From Sphingobium sp. WTD-1 (GTDB taxonomy: Bacteria; Pseudomonadota; Alphaproteobacteria; Sphingomonadales; Sphingomonadaceae), in the NCBI RefSeq assembly GCF_030128825.1, contig NZ_CP119127.1, forward strand, positions 4,763,501 to 4,827,500: a stretch of DNA of 64,000 nt. The letters run 5' to 3'. Shown piece after piece: positions 34,219 to 42,061 of the stretch. The notes beneath the pieces were generated by a model that made no database searches, was not told where the DNA came from, and was given only the letters and a program-made list of their open reading frames with translations. Made by a program: the position numbers and the translations under genes. Positions within the stretch are counted from its first letter, which is position 1. Each line of letters begins with the position of its first letter.

Positions 34219-35649
34219 GTGTATAAGATCAATGAAGCCACGAAAGAGATTGCTGCTTGGCACGACCGCTGGAAGCGCAACCGCGACTTTGTTGCAGGCG
34301 AAGAAGCTGTAAAGGCTTGTGGACTGACCTATCTGCCCAAAGCGCGCCTTGATGACAGCCCAGCAGAGTATGAGGACCACAAGCAGCGAACCGGGTTCTT
34401 TCCAGCAGCGTTCAAGATCGCTCAGGGTTGGAGCGGACTTATCTTCCGCAAGCCACCAAAGCGCAACATCGCAAGTAAGCGCGTCGAACTTCTCGCCGGT
34501 CTAGTTACTCAGGACAACCGATCAATGATCGACGTTGCTCAGTGGATCACTCGCGAGACAATGATTACCAACTTCACTGGCAGTCTGACGGATCATCCCG
34601 CAAGAAGTGAGTTCCCTGACACGATGAGTGCTGCTCAGGAATTGCAGCTTGGCTATCGTCCCTATGAAGCGCTCTATGCAGGCGAAAACATCTTAGAAGT
34701 CACACGCGGTATCATCAACCCATCGACCATCGGTATTGTTCATGTCCGACTACTGGAAAATGATGGCAAGCAAGTCCGACAGCTTCGTATCAATGAGAGC
34801 GGCTTCTATGAAGTCATCTTGCATGAGAAGACCGAAGGCAACGACTTTGTAGAGAAAAGCCGTATTGTCCCGACATTCAACGGTCAGGCTCTAACGGAAA
34901 TCCCGTTCTCGATCATCAACACCGATGATAGCGTTGTTCCTACGCCAGCGCTGTTACAGCATTGCGTGGACTTGAACCTACAGCATTATGTGATGGAAGG
35001 CTGCTTGTCTGCCGCAATCCATCTTACCAGCGGCCCGCAGATCACCATTACGGGGTTCAATCCAGAAGTTGACCCTCAGACGAAGAAACTCATCGATCCA
35101 TTCACTGGCCAGCCAACCGATAAAATCGAGTTCCCCGTTGCACCCGGCGCTGTCTGGGCTTTCAAATCGCAGGACACAGAGGTCGAATGGAATACGTATG
35201 ACGCGAAGGGACAGGAACTAACAGTCGGCAAGCTGCGCGATTTGAAGGACGCCTTGTCGGCTATCGGTCACTCCATTCTTGCGCCTGAGAAGCCAGCACC
35301 GGAAGCTGCTGAAACCCAGCTTATTCGTCGTGCCGCTGAAAACGCCATGTTGGCCGACTTCACACTAAAAGTGAGCAAACAGCAGGAGAAAATCTGGAAG
35401 CGCTTTGCGGCCATTGCAGACCCGGCCAATCCCGACCTGACATTTGAACTGAACGTGGATTTCCTGCCGGTCCCGATGGACGCTCCGCGTATTACGGCGC
35501 TGTCTGCGCTTGTCGAAAAGCGCCACCTATCGTTGCAGACATTCCATGAGGCTTTGGAAGAAGGCGAACTCATGCCGCATGGCTTTAGCCCAGCGCTTGA
35601 AGCCGAAAGGATCGCTCAGGAAGCCATCGATAGGCCGCCGGTCCTGTAA
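34219..35649 (+). CDS. Portal protein (DUF4055 type)
   Basis: A 476-residue protein forming the ring at the capsid vertex for DNA entry and tail attachment. YLPKARLDDSPAEYEDHKQRTGFFPAAFKIAQGWSGLIFRKPP and IPFSIINTDDSVVPTPALLQHCVDLNLQHY match the DUF4055 portal-like family. GTG at 34219 is chosen because AAAGGAGA precedes it; a GTG at 34195 has no site. Its stop overlaps the minor head gene start (TAATG), showing coupling. Confidence 0.85.
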   Translation: MYKINEATKEIAAWHDRWKRNRDFVAGEEAVKACGLTYLPKARLDDSPAEYEDHKQRTGFFPAAFKIAQGWSGLIFRKPPKRNIASKRVELLAGLVTQDNRSMIDVAQWITRETMITNFTGSLTDHPARSEFPDTMSAAQELQLGYRPYEALYAGENILEVTRGIINPSTIGIVHVRLLENDGKQVRQLRINESGFYEVILHEKTEGNDFVEKSRIVPTFNGQALTEIPFSIINTDDSVVPTPALLQHCVDLNLQHYVMEGCLSAAIHLTSGPQITITGFNPEVDPQTKKLIDPFTGQPTDKIEFPVAPGAVWAFKSQDTEVEWNTYDAKGQELTVGKLRDLKDALSAIGHSILAPEKPAPEAAETQLIRRAAENAMLADFTLKVSKQQEKIWKRFAAIADPANPDLTFELNVDFLPVPMDAPRITALSALVEKRHLSLQTFHEALEEGELMPHGFSPALEAERIAQEAIDRPPVL

Positions 35650-36719
35650 TGACGGTCAATTCCGATCTGCAAGACCGTGCGATCCAGCACGCCATAGCGA
35701 TTAGCCGTTATGGCGCTGGCTTGTCTGACCGCATTGTGAGGCTGCTCAACAGCGCGGATGCCGATCTAATCGAGAAGATCGCGCAGCGCATCGGCACGAT
35801 AGAGCAGCGCGGCTATGATCTTGGGCCAAAGTCCACAAAGCGCCTGCTTGCGCTCATGGAGGAATTGCGCGCCCTGAACCGGGCCATTTACGACCAGTTG
35901 CATGACAGCCTGGCCGACGAGCTGCACGAATTCGCAACAGCAGAAGCTGGTTTCCAGAAGGCAGCGATCGACGGCGCACTATTAGTGGACGTTGGCACGA
36001 AGCTGCCTGCTCCTGCGCGTTTGAAAGCCATTGTCGAGGAAGTCCCGTTTGAGGGTCGGCTGCTCAAAAGCTGGACTGACGGCATGGAGCAAGGGCGCAT
36101 TGATCGCGTCACGCAGGCAATCCGTGTTGGTATGACACAGGGCGAGACGACCGATCAGATTGTCCGTCGCATCCGTGGCACAAAGGCCGCGCAATATAGC
36201 GATGGCATCCTAGACGTTAGCCGTCGATCCGCGCAGTCGATTGTCCGCACCTCTGTAAATCATGTCAGCAATGTAACGGCTCAGGAAACATGGAAGGCAA
36301 ATAGCCATGTCGTAAAGGCATGGCAGTTCCTTGCTACGCTCGATAGCCGCACCACAATCGGTTGTGGGAGCCTCGATGGAAAGACGTTCCCTATTGGCGA
36401 AGGTCCAATACCGCCGCGTCATATCCGTTGCCGTTCCATCAGCGTTGCAGTGACGAAGAGCTTCCGCGAATTAGGCGTTGATCGTGATGAACTGTCAAAG
36501 GGGGATCGCGCCAGTATGGACGGCCAAGTCGCAGGCGCGCCCCGCTATGAACAATGGCTGTCCACTAAAAGTGCATCAGTTCAGGACGACATTCTTGGTC
36601 CTTCTCGCGCAGAACTGTTCCGAGCAGGAAAGCTGAAACTAGACCAGCTAGTTAAGTCTGACGGCACGGTCCTGACACTGGACCAACTCAAAGCCAAATA
36701 TCCGACCATCCTTCAATAA
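35649..36719 (+). CDS. Minor head / head morphogenesis protein
   Basis: A 356-residue protein of the SPP1 gp7 / Mu F family. The signature RSAQSIVRTSVNHVSNVTAQETW, LATLDSRTTIGCGSLDGKTF and IPPRHIRCRSISVAV is clear. These proteins join the portal and are carried in the virion. Start from the TAATG overlap with the portal gene. Two copies of the CACTAAAAGTG-type motif lie in this gene (one exact at 36563, one with a mismatch at 35977). Confidence 0.87.
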   Translation: MTVNSDLQDRAIQHAIAISRYGAGLSDRIVRLLNSADADLIEKIAQRIGTIEQRGYDLGPKSTKRLLALMEELRALNRAIYDQLHDSLADELHEFATAEAGFQKAAIDGALLVDVGTKLPAPARLKAIVEEVPFEGRLLKSWTDGMEQGRIDRVTQAIRVGMTQGETTDQIVRRIRGTKAAQYSDGILDVSRRSAQSIVRTSVNHVSNVTAQETWKANSHVVKAWQFLATLDSRTTIGCGSLDGKTFPIGEGPIPPRHIRCRSISVAVTKSFRELGVDRDELSKGDRASMDGQVAGAPRYEQWLSTKSASVQDDILGPSRAELFRAGKLKLDQLVKSDGTVLTLDQLKAKYPTILQ

Positions 36720-36722
36720 ATA
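36717..36722 (+). promoter_or_regulatory. TAAATA motif before the scaffold gene
   Basis: AATAAATA; its TAA is the stop codon of the minor head gene. The scaffold ATG follows 60 bases later after short inverted repeats (GTGACAGCTAGTCAC). Confidence 0.5.
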
Positions 36723-36781
36723 GTTGCGGTGACAGCTAGTCACCTAACTAAGCGACCAGCTAGGTCGGGAAGGAAAATATA

Positions 36782-37453
36782 ATGACCGATAACAACGAGA
36801 AGCTAGACCCTAAACTAGCCGACGCACTCTCCACCGTTGACGCACTAAAGGAAAGCGTCAGGAAGCTGGAAGAGTTCAGCGAAGTTCTCAAGAAAGAGAA
36901 CAAGGACTATAAAGCCGCAGCCGCACAAGCAGAGACAGAACGTGAAGCAGCCGCAGCCGCAGCAGAACGCGCTAATGGCGATGTTGCAGCAATTGAGAAG
37001 CGTCTGACCGACAGTTTCCAGAAGCAAATCGACAAGCTGACCTCCGAGCGCGATGCCCTCTCAGCCGACCTTGAAACGATCCGCGTTGATAATGAAATCA
37101 CTCGCGCACTCGCAGAAGGCAACGTGTTTGAACACAACCTAGAACCCCTGACATATATGTTCAAAGCCAAGGCCAAGTATGAGAATGGTCAAGGTAACAT
37201 CGAAGGCAAAGCCATCGGTGAGTATATCAGCGAGTATCTTGGCGGCGAAGTTGGCTCCAACTACAGGCGTGGTTCCACAAATAGCGGCGCAAGTGCATCT
37301 GGCAATACCAGCCCAACTGTAAGCGCAACTTGGACCAAAGCAGACTTCCTTGGGAAACGCGCAAACGAAGCGGACATTATGGCCCGCGACAAGCCAGCAG
37401 AATATAACGCTCTTGTCGCGCAACTAGGTCTGCCAGACAACATGCGCGTCTAA
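36782..37453 (+). CDS. Capsid scaffold-like protein
   Basis: A 223-residue protein with a long N-terminal coiled coil (ALKESVRKLEEFSEVLKKENKDYKAAAAQAETEREAAAAAAERAN through about residue 110) and a C-terminal globular tail (TWTKADFLGKRANEADIMARDKPAEYNALVAQLG). Composition, position directly before the capsid gene and the DUF6651-like tail indicate the internal scaffold for prohead assembly. GAAGGAAAATATA precedes the ATG. Confidence 0.75.
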   Translation: MTDNNEKLDPKLADALSTVDALKESVRKLEEFSEVLKKENKDYKAAAAQAETEREAAAAAAERANGDVAAIEKRLTDSFQKQIDKLTSERDALSADLETIRVDNEITRALAEGNVFEHNLEPLTYMFKAKAKYENGQGNIEGKAIGEYISEYLGGEVGSNYRRGSTNSGASASGNTSPTVSATWTKADFLGKRANEADIMARDKPAEYNALVAQLGLPDNMRV

Positions 37454-37476
37454 AAACAGTCGAGAAGCCATCGGAA

Positions 37477-37506
37477 TAAATAACGGGGAAGCAAGTCCGC
37501 TTCCCC
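37477..37506 (+). promoter_or_regulatory. TAAATA motif followed by a leader hairpin before the capsid gene
   Basis: AATAAATA at 37475-37482, then an 8-bp hairpin GGGGAAGC / GCTTCCCC (37485-37506). The hairpin would be at the extreme 5' end of a capsid mRNA started at the motif and could stabilise it. Confidence 0.5.
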
Positions 37507-37555
37507 GGCCTCCAATGTGGGCCGTGTTAGTCCCATAGTTGGAGAACATAATAAT

Positions 37556-38566
37556 ATGGCTATTGTCGGAACTACAATTGCAGATTTGGTGCCTAGCGAA
37601 AAGGCTATGGCCTCTAGGGTTGACCTTCTGCTCCCAGCAAAGAATCCACTAATCAACAGCGGCCTTGCAGTCGGCGGCCCAGAAGTAGACGCGGTTCTAC
37701 CTGCAACTGGCTCGCGCAAGCAGGGCTTGGCTTTCATCAAGCCTCTCGATGCATCCGAAGTAAACGTCAGCACCGATAACATCGATCAGGACGGTAAGAG
37801 CGGTAAGCTGACCGCTGACGAGTTCAGCGTTATTCGTCATGAACATAACTTCGCTTGGGGCTATGCTGACCTTGCCCGCATGATCACCGCTTATTCGATT
37901 GAAGGTGGCATTGCAGCAGGCATCGCGCAGTATTGGAACACTCGCTTCCAGAAGACTGCTGTTGCTTCGCTCAAGGGCGTTCTTGCTCACATCGAAGCAG
38001 TGATTGCCGCAGGCACCACTGGTACGCCGACCCCAGAACAGGTCGCGAAGAAGGACGAATATCTCAAGCTGCTCGCTGGTGCGAACAACACTGCATTCTC
38101 GATGGCCAACGTCTACAAGGCTGCTGCTACCGCAGAAGACTATGCAGACATGTTCGACACTAAAATCGTCCACCCTAACATGTATGCTAAGTGGCAGTCC
38201 GAAGAAAGCTCGTCGTTCCTGACGCCAGCGCAGACCGGATCGCAGTTTGCAGTCTACAAGGGCTACAAGCTAATCAAGGACACCTCGTTTGGTGAACAGA
38301 TGACGGTCCTATGCCGCACCGGCGGCATTGCGTTCGGCACTCGCGCAAACGAACTGGAAAATGAACGTCTAGCCAACAAGGGCAACGGCGGCGGCGCTAA
38401 CCTGCTGCACTCGCGTCAGGGCTTCGTTTGTCACGTTCAGGGAACCAACTACGCAGGCGAAACCGCTCCAGACCTTGATACTCTGGCACAGGCTTCGACT
38501 TGGAACCTCGCTGTTCCTGCTGCTCAGTTCGGCTTCCGCTTCATCAAGCACGCTAAGCCTTTCTAA
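37556..38566 (+). CDS. Major capsid protein
   Basis: A 336-residue protein (MAIVGTTIADLVPSEKAMASRVDLLLPAKNPLI...). Position between scaffold and neck genes, length, and a strong leader all point to the main HK97-fold shell protein. IVHPNMYAKWQSEESSSFLTPAQ and QFAVYKGYKLIKDTSFG resemble the late domain of phage coat proteins. The start at 37556 has GGAG upstream; an earlier GTG-initiated frame is less likely. Confidence 0.82.
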   Translation: MAIVGTTIADLVPSEKAMASRVDLLLPAKNPLINSGLAVGGPEVDAVLPATGSRKQGLAFIKPLDASEVNVSTDNIDQDGKSGKLTADEFSVIRHEHNFAWGYADLARMITAYSIEGGIAAGIAQYWNTRFQKTAVASLKGVLAHIEAVIAAGTTGTPTPEQVAKKDEYLKLLAGANNTAFSMANVYKAAATAEDYADMFDTKIVHPNMYAKWQSEESSSFLTPAQTGSQFAVYKGYKLIKDTSFGEQMTVLCRTGGIAFGTRANELENERLANKGNGGGANLLHSRQGFVCHVQGTNYAGETAPDLDTLAQASTWNLAVPAAQFGFRFIKHAKPF

Positions 38567-38585
38567 TCGAGAGCACAGACTAATG

Positions 38586-38611
38586 GACCGGCTCTGGAAA
38601 CGGAGCCGGTC
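38586..38611 (+). terminator. Hairpin after the capsid gene
   Basis: GACCGGCTC / GAGCCGGTC, perfect 9-bp stem, followed by TTCTGTT. It lies upstream of the next TAAATA motif. Confidence 0.75.
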
Positions 38612-38628
38612 TTCTGTTGAGCGCCTCA

Positions 38629-38634
38629 TAAATA
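38629..38634 (+). promoter_or_regulatory. TAAATA motif before the head-completion gene
   Basis: CATAAATA, 22 bases before the ATG, with GGAGG between. Confidence 0.5.
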
Positions 38635-38655
38635 GTGGAAAGAAACGGAGGCCCA

Positions 38656-39057
38656 ATGGCAGTTACACTAGAACAGGTCGATACCTTCCATGCAGAGCGA
38701 CAGCACTCCGAATGGGCTGCTATCGCGGATGACGCCCAGCGCAGCGCGCTAATCGTGCGAGCGCTCGACTTTGTAGAGGCCAATTATGCTCCGCTAGTTG
38801 AGGGCGCTGAAACTCAGCCACGTTACCTTATGTCGGTTGCGCTTCTTGCGTTGCGCCTCTTCCAATCACCAGACACCGGCACGGCTAAGCCAAGCGTGAA
38901 AAGTGAAAAGAAGGAAATGAGGGGCATGAAGAAGGAAGTCGAGTATTTCGAGCCATCTTCGATTGATCCATTCCCCGGCGTAACGAAGCTGATCGAACCG
39001 CTGAAACAGCCTGCAATCGCCGCTCCATGTGTCAGCTTTGGAAAGCTGACACGATAA
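38656..39057 (+). CDS. Head completion (adaptor) protein
   Basis: A 133-residue protein. VTLEQVDTFHAERQHSEWAAIADDAQRSALIVRALDFVEANY is the N-terminal helical pattern of the phage family often labelled DnaT-like, which structurally serves as a head-tail adaptor below the portal. Position after the capsid gene agrees. The stop overlaps the next start (TAATG). The start has GGAGG 5 bases upstream. Confidence 0.7.
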   Translation: MAVTLEQVDTFHAERQHSEWAAIADDAQRSALIVRALDFVEANYAPLVEGAETQPRYLMSVALLALRLFQSPDTGTAKPSVKSEKKEMRGMKKEVEYFEPSSIDPFPGVTKLIEPLKQPAIAAPCVSFGKLTR

Positions 39058-39401
39058 TGTCCTTCTATGAGGAAATGGCCGATCTAGCGGTTGAGTGCCT
39101 GACCGAGTTTGGCGCTCCTGCAACCCTATCGCGTGAGACTGTCACGTTCGACAAGAAGACTAATAGACGCACCGCTGTTGTGGTCGATCCTGTTTCCACG
39201 CTCGCTGTTGTCGATGACATGGAAGTCTTGGACGAGAACACAGGCCGCGATGTGATCCGCACAATTGCGACAATGCTGCATAAGCCAGAAGTCAATGACA
39301 AGCTGACTATGGGCGACCGCACTTGGATCATCGGCAAGGTCACAACTGTTCAGCCGACCAACCTACCAATCATTCATTTTGCAGAGGTGGAGAATGCTTA
39401 A
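39057..39401 (+). CDS. Neck protein (head-tail stopper candidate)
   Basis: A 114-residue beta-rich protein (MSFYEEMADLAVECLTEFGAPATLSRETVTFD... LTMGDRTWIIGKVTTVQPTNLPIIHFAEVENA). The ending describing a measured coordinate strand resembles head-tail joining proteins. It overlaps both neighbours (TAATG at its start; the next gene starts within its last codons), indicating tight translational coupling. Confidence 0.6.
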   Translation: MSFYEEMADLAVECLTEFGAPATLSRETVTFDKKTNRRTAVVVDPVSTLAVVDDMEVLDENTGRDVIRTIATMLHKPEVNDKLTMGDRTWIIGKVTTVQPTNLPIIHFAEVENA

Positions 39402-39699
39402 AATCGACCTTTCCGACTTACTCGCGAAGACACCCGAAATTAAGAAGCTAGTGGAACAGAAAGTCGTTGATGTCGCGGCCAAGGTCACAATTGATGTGCA
39501 TGCCAACGTCGTTGCTGGCTCACCAGTCGATACGGGCGCATTCCGTGGTGCGTGGACTGTCGAAACACCCACACAGCCTTTTCAAAACGGCAAGGTCGAG
39601 AACACCACTCCCTATGGCCCTGCTCTTGTTGATGGCCATTCAGGACAAGCGCCCAAGGGCTGGATCGATAACGCGGTTCTAGCCGCCACCCGACTTTAA
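39394..39699 (+). CDS. Tail completion protein (HK97 gp10-like)
   Basis: A 101-residue protein. VAAKVTIDVHANVVAGSPVDTGAFRGAWTVETP and TTPYGPALVDGHSGQAPKGWIDNAV carry the DTGxxRxxW and YGxxLxxGHSxQAPxGW motifs of the HK97 gp10 / minor capsid family, which closes the tail-proximal neck. Confidence 0.85.
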   Translation: MLKIDLSDLLAKTPEIKKLVEQKVVDVAAKVTIDVHANVVAGSPVDTGAFRGAWTVETPTQPFQNGKVENTTPYGPALVDGHSGQAPKGWIDNAVLAATRL

Positions 39700-39708
39700 G
39701 GAGAACCG

Positions 39709-40140
39709 ATGATTTATTTGGACGTAGATGATTTGAATGCCCGCTTCTGGACTTGCGAACTTAGTTACAAGGATGATGAAGGCGAAACCGTTGTGCTGCC
39801 CGATAACCAGAAGCTAGTCGAGAACCAGCCAGACGAAGAAATCGACGCAACGCAGCCGTATGTCCGCTGGACCATTGAACCCGGCGCAAGTGTGCAGAAG
39901 GTCAATGCTGGCCCTCACATGTTCAAGAGCGTTGGCACTGCTTATTTGCAGGTGTTCGTTCCGAAGGGAATGGGAACTGGTCCTGCTGTTGATCTAGTCG
40001 ATAGCTTCCATAATCACTTCCGCAAGTATCGAAGCGAAGATACATGCCTGCGTGTTCTTGGAACCGATCAGCGCAAGGGCAACGACAAAAAGTCCCACAT
40101 GGTTGTGGCTCTGTTCACATACGAAAGCCATCGCTCCTGA
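39709..40140 (+). CDS. Tail terminator protein
   Basis: A 143-residue protein after TAAGGAGAACCG. PYVRWTIEPGASVQKVNAGPHMFKSVGTAYLQVFVPKGMGTGPAVDLVDSFHNHFR resembles the DUF4128/gpU-like family that caps the tail tube and sets its upper end. Order between gp10-like and tube genes is as expected. Confidence 0.72.
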   Translation: MIYLDVDDLNARFWTCELSYKDDEGETVVLPDNQKLVENQPDEEIDATQPYVRWTIEPGASVQKVNAGPHMFKSVGTAYLQVFVPKGMGTGPAVDLVDSFHNHFRKYRSEDTCLRVLGTDQRKGNDKKSHMVVALFTYESHRS

Positions 40141-40148
40141 CCAAGCAA

Positions 40149-40183
40149 TAAATACAGGCAGGAGCCTGTTTTTGCGGCTCCCT
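40149..40183 (+). promoter_or_regulatory. TAAATA motif and hairpin before the tail tube gene
   Basis: AATAAATA at 40147-40154 followed by GGAGCC / GGCTCC around TGTTTTTGC, then AACAAGGAG before the ATG at 40206. Confidence 0.5.
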
Positions 40184-40205
40184 AGTTTAACAACAAGGAG
40201 ACCGC

Positions 40206-41111
40206 ATGGCACTCGTTAGCTCATCTGATATTACGTCCAGCATCATCGCTGAGACTGTGTTTGGCACTACGCCAACCGCAACTGCTACCCGATATGAACT
40301 TCCACTTGGAGCGGACGCCGCTCTGCTGACCGCTTCTGCTACCACTATTGCCAGCCCTACTAAGCGCCCTAACCGCGCAAGCAACGGTTCGCGTCGTGGC
40401 ATGGTCAATCCAGAAGGCTCACTGGACATTCGTTTCCAGCGTCACGCCTTCATGGACATTCTGCTCCAGAGCGCTTTGTCTGGCACATTCGCGACCAACG
40501 TCCTCAAGGCAGGCACCACCGATAGCAGCTTCTCGGTCATCCATAAGCTGGCAAGCGATATGTATAAGACCTACGCGGGCCTTATGGTCAACGGCTTCTC
40601 GATCTCGACCACCGGCAATGATGAAGTGACCAGCACTTGGAACCTGATGGGTGCAAGCGTGACCAATGGCGCAACCGATAACGCGCTGTCTGTAACTGCA
40701 ATCACCGGCACTACTGAGTTCGTTGCATCGGAAGTTCAGAGCATCACCGTCGGTGGCCAGACCCTCTCGATTGCAGAACTGACCTTCGAAACCAATTTGG
40801 ATCGCACTCGCCGTCCTGTGCTGGGTTCGAACACTGGCCTTGCGTTCGGCGTCAATGGCACCCGCACTACCACTATTACGGTGAGGGCTTATCGTGAAAG
40901 CCTTGCAATCGACACCGCAATCACAGGCTTGGCACAGGCTGTCAGCTTCGACATCGGCACCACTGGCGGCGGCTATCGCATCCAAGCCCCTGCTGCATAC
41001 GGCGACATTCCCGTTGATAGCATCAGCGACGGTTCGGCTTTCGTGACCATCACCTTCACGGCGGGTTACGACGCAACTGCTGGCACTGATCTAGTCATCA
41101 CAAAGCTATAA
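40206..41111 (+). CDS. Major tail tube protein
   Basis: A 301-residue Thr/Ser-rich beta protein (ITSSIIAETVFGTTPTATATRYELPLGADAALLTASATTIASP...) matching phage tail tube proteins of the long-tailed siphovirus type. The N-terminal ETxFGTTP is a common opening of that family. It stacks in hexameric rings to form the DNA channel. Confidence 0.82.
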   Translation: MALVSSSDITSSIIAETVFGTTPTATATRYELPLGADAALLTASATTIASPTKRPNRASNGSRRGMVNPEGSLDIRFQRHAFMDILLQSALSGTFATNVLKAGTTDSSFSVIHKLASDMYKTYAGLMVNGFSISTTGNDEVTSTWNLMGASVTNGATDNALSVTAITGTTEFVASEVQSITVGGQTLSIAELTFETNLDRTRRPVLGSNTGLAFGVNGTRTTTITVRAYRESLAIDTAITGLAQAVSFDIGTTGGGYRIQAPAAYGDIPVDSISDGSAFVTITFTAGYDATAGTDLVITKL

Positions 41112-41117
41112 ACCTCA

Positions 41118-41153
41118 GAGAGCTACTTCTTCTCTCTTCCTCCAGTAGCTCTC
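41118..41153 (+). terminator. Hairpin after the tail tube gene
   Basis: GAGAGCTAC / GTAGCTCTC, 9-bp stem with an 18-base loop; a second GC-rich hairpin follows at about 41154-41180. Confidence 0.6.
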
Positions 41154-41195
41154 GGCGGCTCTGGGCTTCGGCTCAGGGCCGTTCCCATGTCTGCA

Positions 41196-41201
41196 TAAAT
41201 A
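41196..41201 (+). promoter_or_regulatory. TAAATA motif before the tail chaperone gene
   Basis: GCATAAATATCATGC: the motif is in the loop of a small GCAT/ATGC hairpin 31 bases before the ATG. Confidence 0.5.
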
Positions 41202-41231
41202 TCATGCCTATAAAACCATAAGGGAGAAGAC

Positions 41232-41684
41232 ATGGCTAAGAATGAAACTACCGTCGAAGAGAACTTCGGCTTCGATATTCCAACTCGTTACGACGCAGAC
41301 GTTGCACTTGAAGGCGTTTGGACCCCGCCTGTTTTGGACGAACATGACCAGCAGTGGGGCGAGTTTAAGCTAGTGATGTTTGATACTGACAACCCGGCTA
41401 TCAAGAAGGCTCAGGAGAAGGTCAGGATCAGGAACGAGAAGGCTGTTCGTTTGAAGCAGGTCACGAATGATGACCTCGCGCTTGAAGTGTTCCTTGAGGC
41501 TATTCTGATTGATTGGAAGGGCGTCAAGAAGGGCGGCGTGGAAGTGCCGTACACAAAGGAAACTGCCAAGCAGTATTTTTCCGTTTCCGCTGTTCGCAAG
41601 GTCGTGTTCCCTGAACTGCTGGCTTTCGCAGTTGACGTTCGTAACTACCCTACTCCTGACAAGGACGAAGTAGCGGGAAACTAA
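41232..41684 (+). CDS. Tail assembly chaperone, upstream frame (G-like)
   Basis: A 150-residue protein (MAKNETTVEENFGFDIPTRYDADVALEGVWTPPVLDEHDQQWGEFKLVMFD...). Position between tube and tape measure genes identifies it as the chaperone that coats the tape measure during assembly. It ends on GGGAAAC directly followed by TAA, a slippery heptamer in the correct phase, so a fraction of ribosomes should shift back by one base and continue into the next frame. Confidence 0.8.
   Translation: MAKNETTVEENFGFDIPTRYDADVALEGVWTPPVLDEHDQQWGEFKLVMFDTDNPAIKKAQEKVRIRNEKAVRLKQVTNDDLALEVFLEAILIDWKGVKKGGVEVPYTKETAKQYFSVSAVRKVVFPELLAFAVDVRNYPTPDKDEVAGN
41675..41681 (+). promoter_or_regulatory. -1 frameshift site GGGAAAC
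   Basis: Read as G GGA AAC in the zero frame, the X XXY YYZ pattern, one codon before the stop TAA (41682-41684). The lambda G-GT site GGGAAAG differs only in its last base. Confidence 0.85.
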
Positions 41685-42019
41685 TAGAGGCTCTAACTTG
41701 GAGTATGCGCGATGACCTCGCGCTGCTCCAAAAAGGGGCCAATGCCGGAAACGAAATTGCTATCAAAGTCCTTGCTGACCAGCCTACTGTTGACTGGCCT
41801 TGGCTCTGGTGGGCATTCCACGAACTATCAACGGATCGCCCCGCAACTCAGGGCGCGCTTTTACCGATCCCTCATTCCGCTATTAGCGCGATGTCCAATG
41901 AATGGAACCTGCGCGGGAAAGCGCGTTCCGACTTCCACTACATCATCCGACAAATGGACAATCATGTTCTCGCAAAAGCGCGTGAGCAAGCTGAGAAGGC
42001 AATGAAGTCCAAGCGATAG
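41682..42019 (+). CDS. Tail assembly chaperone, frameshifted extension (T-like)
   Basis: In the -1 frame after the slippery site the sequence reads LIEALTWS and then MRDDLALLQKGANAGNEIAIKVLADQPTVDWPWLWWAFHELSTD... with no stop until 42019. The product would be a G-T fusion of about 262 residues. An internal ATG at 41705 lies in this frame, but the uninterrupted open frame back to the slip site favours the fusion. The C-terminus is lysine-rich (KAREQAEKAMKSKR), fitting tape-measure binding. Confidence 0.8.
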
Positions 42020-42026
42020 CGCCAAC

Positions 42027-42032
42027 TAAATA
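42027..42032 (+). promoter_or_regulatory. TAAATA motif before the tape measure gene
   Basis: ACTAAATA, 29 bases before the GTG start with AAGGAG between. Confidence 0.45.
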
Positions 42033-42061
42033 ACGGGAACCTCTTATAACAAGGAGAACCC

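Noticed and set aside
38656..39057. DnaT-like replication protein
   Set aside because: Family label is historical; its place between capsid and neck genes fits a head completion adaptor.
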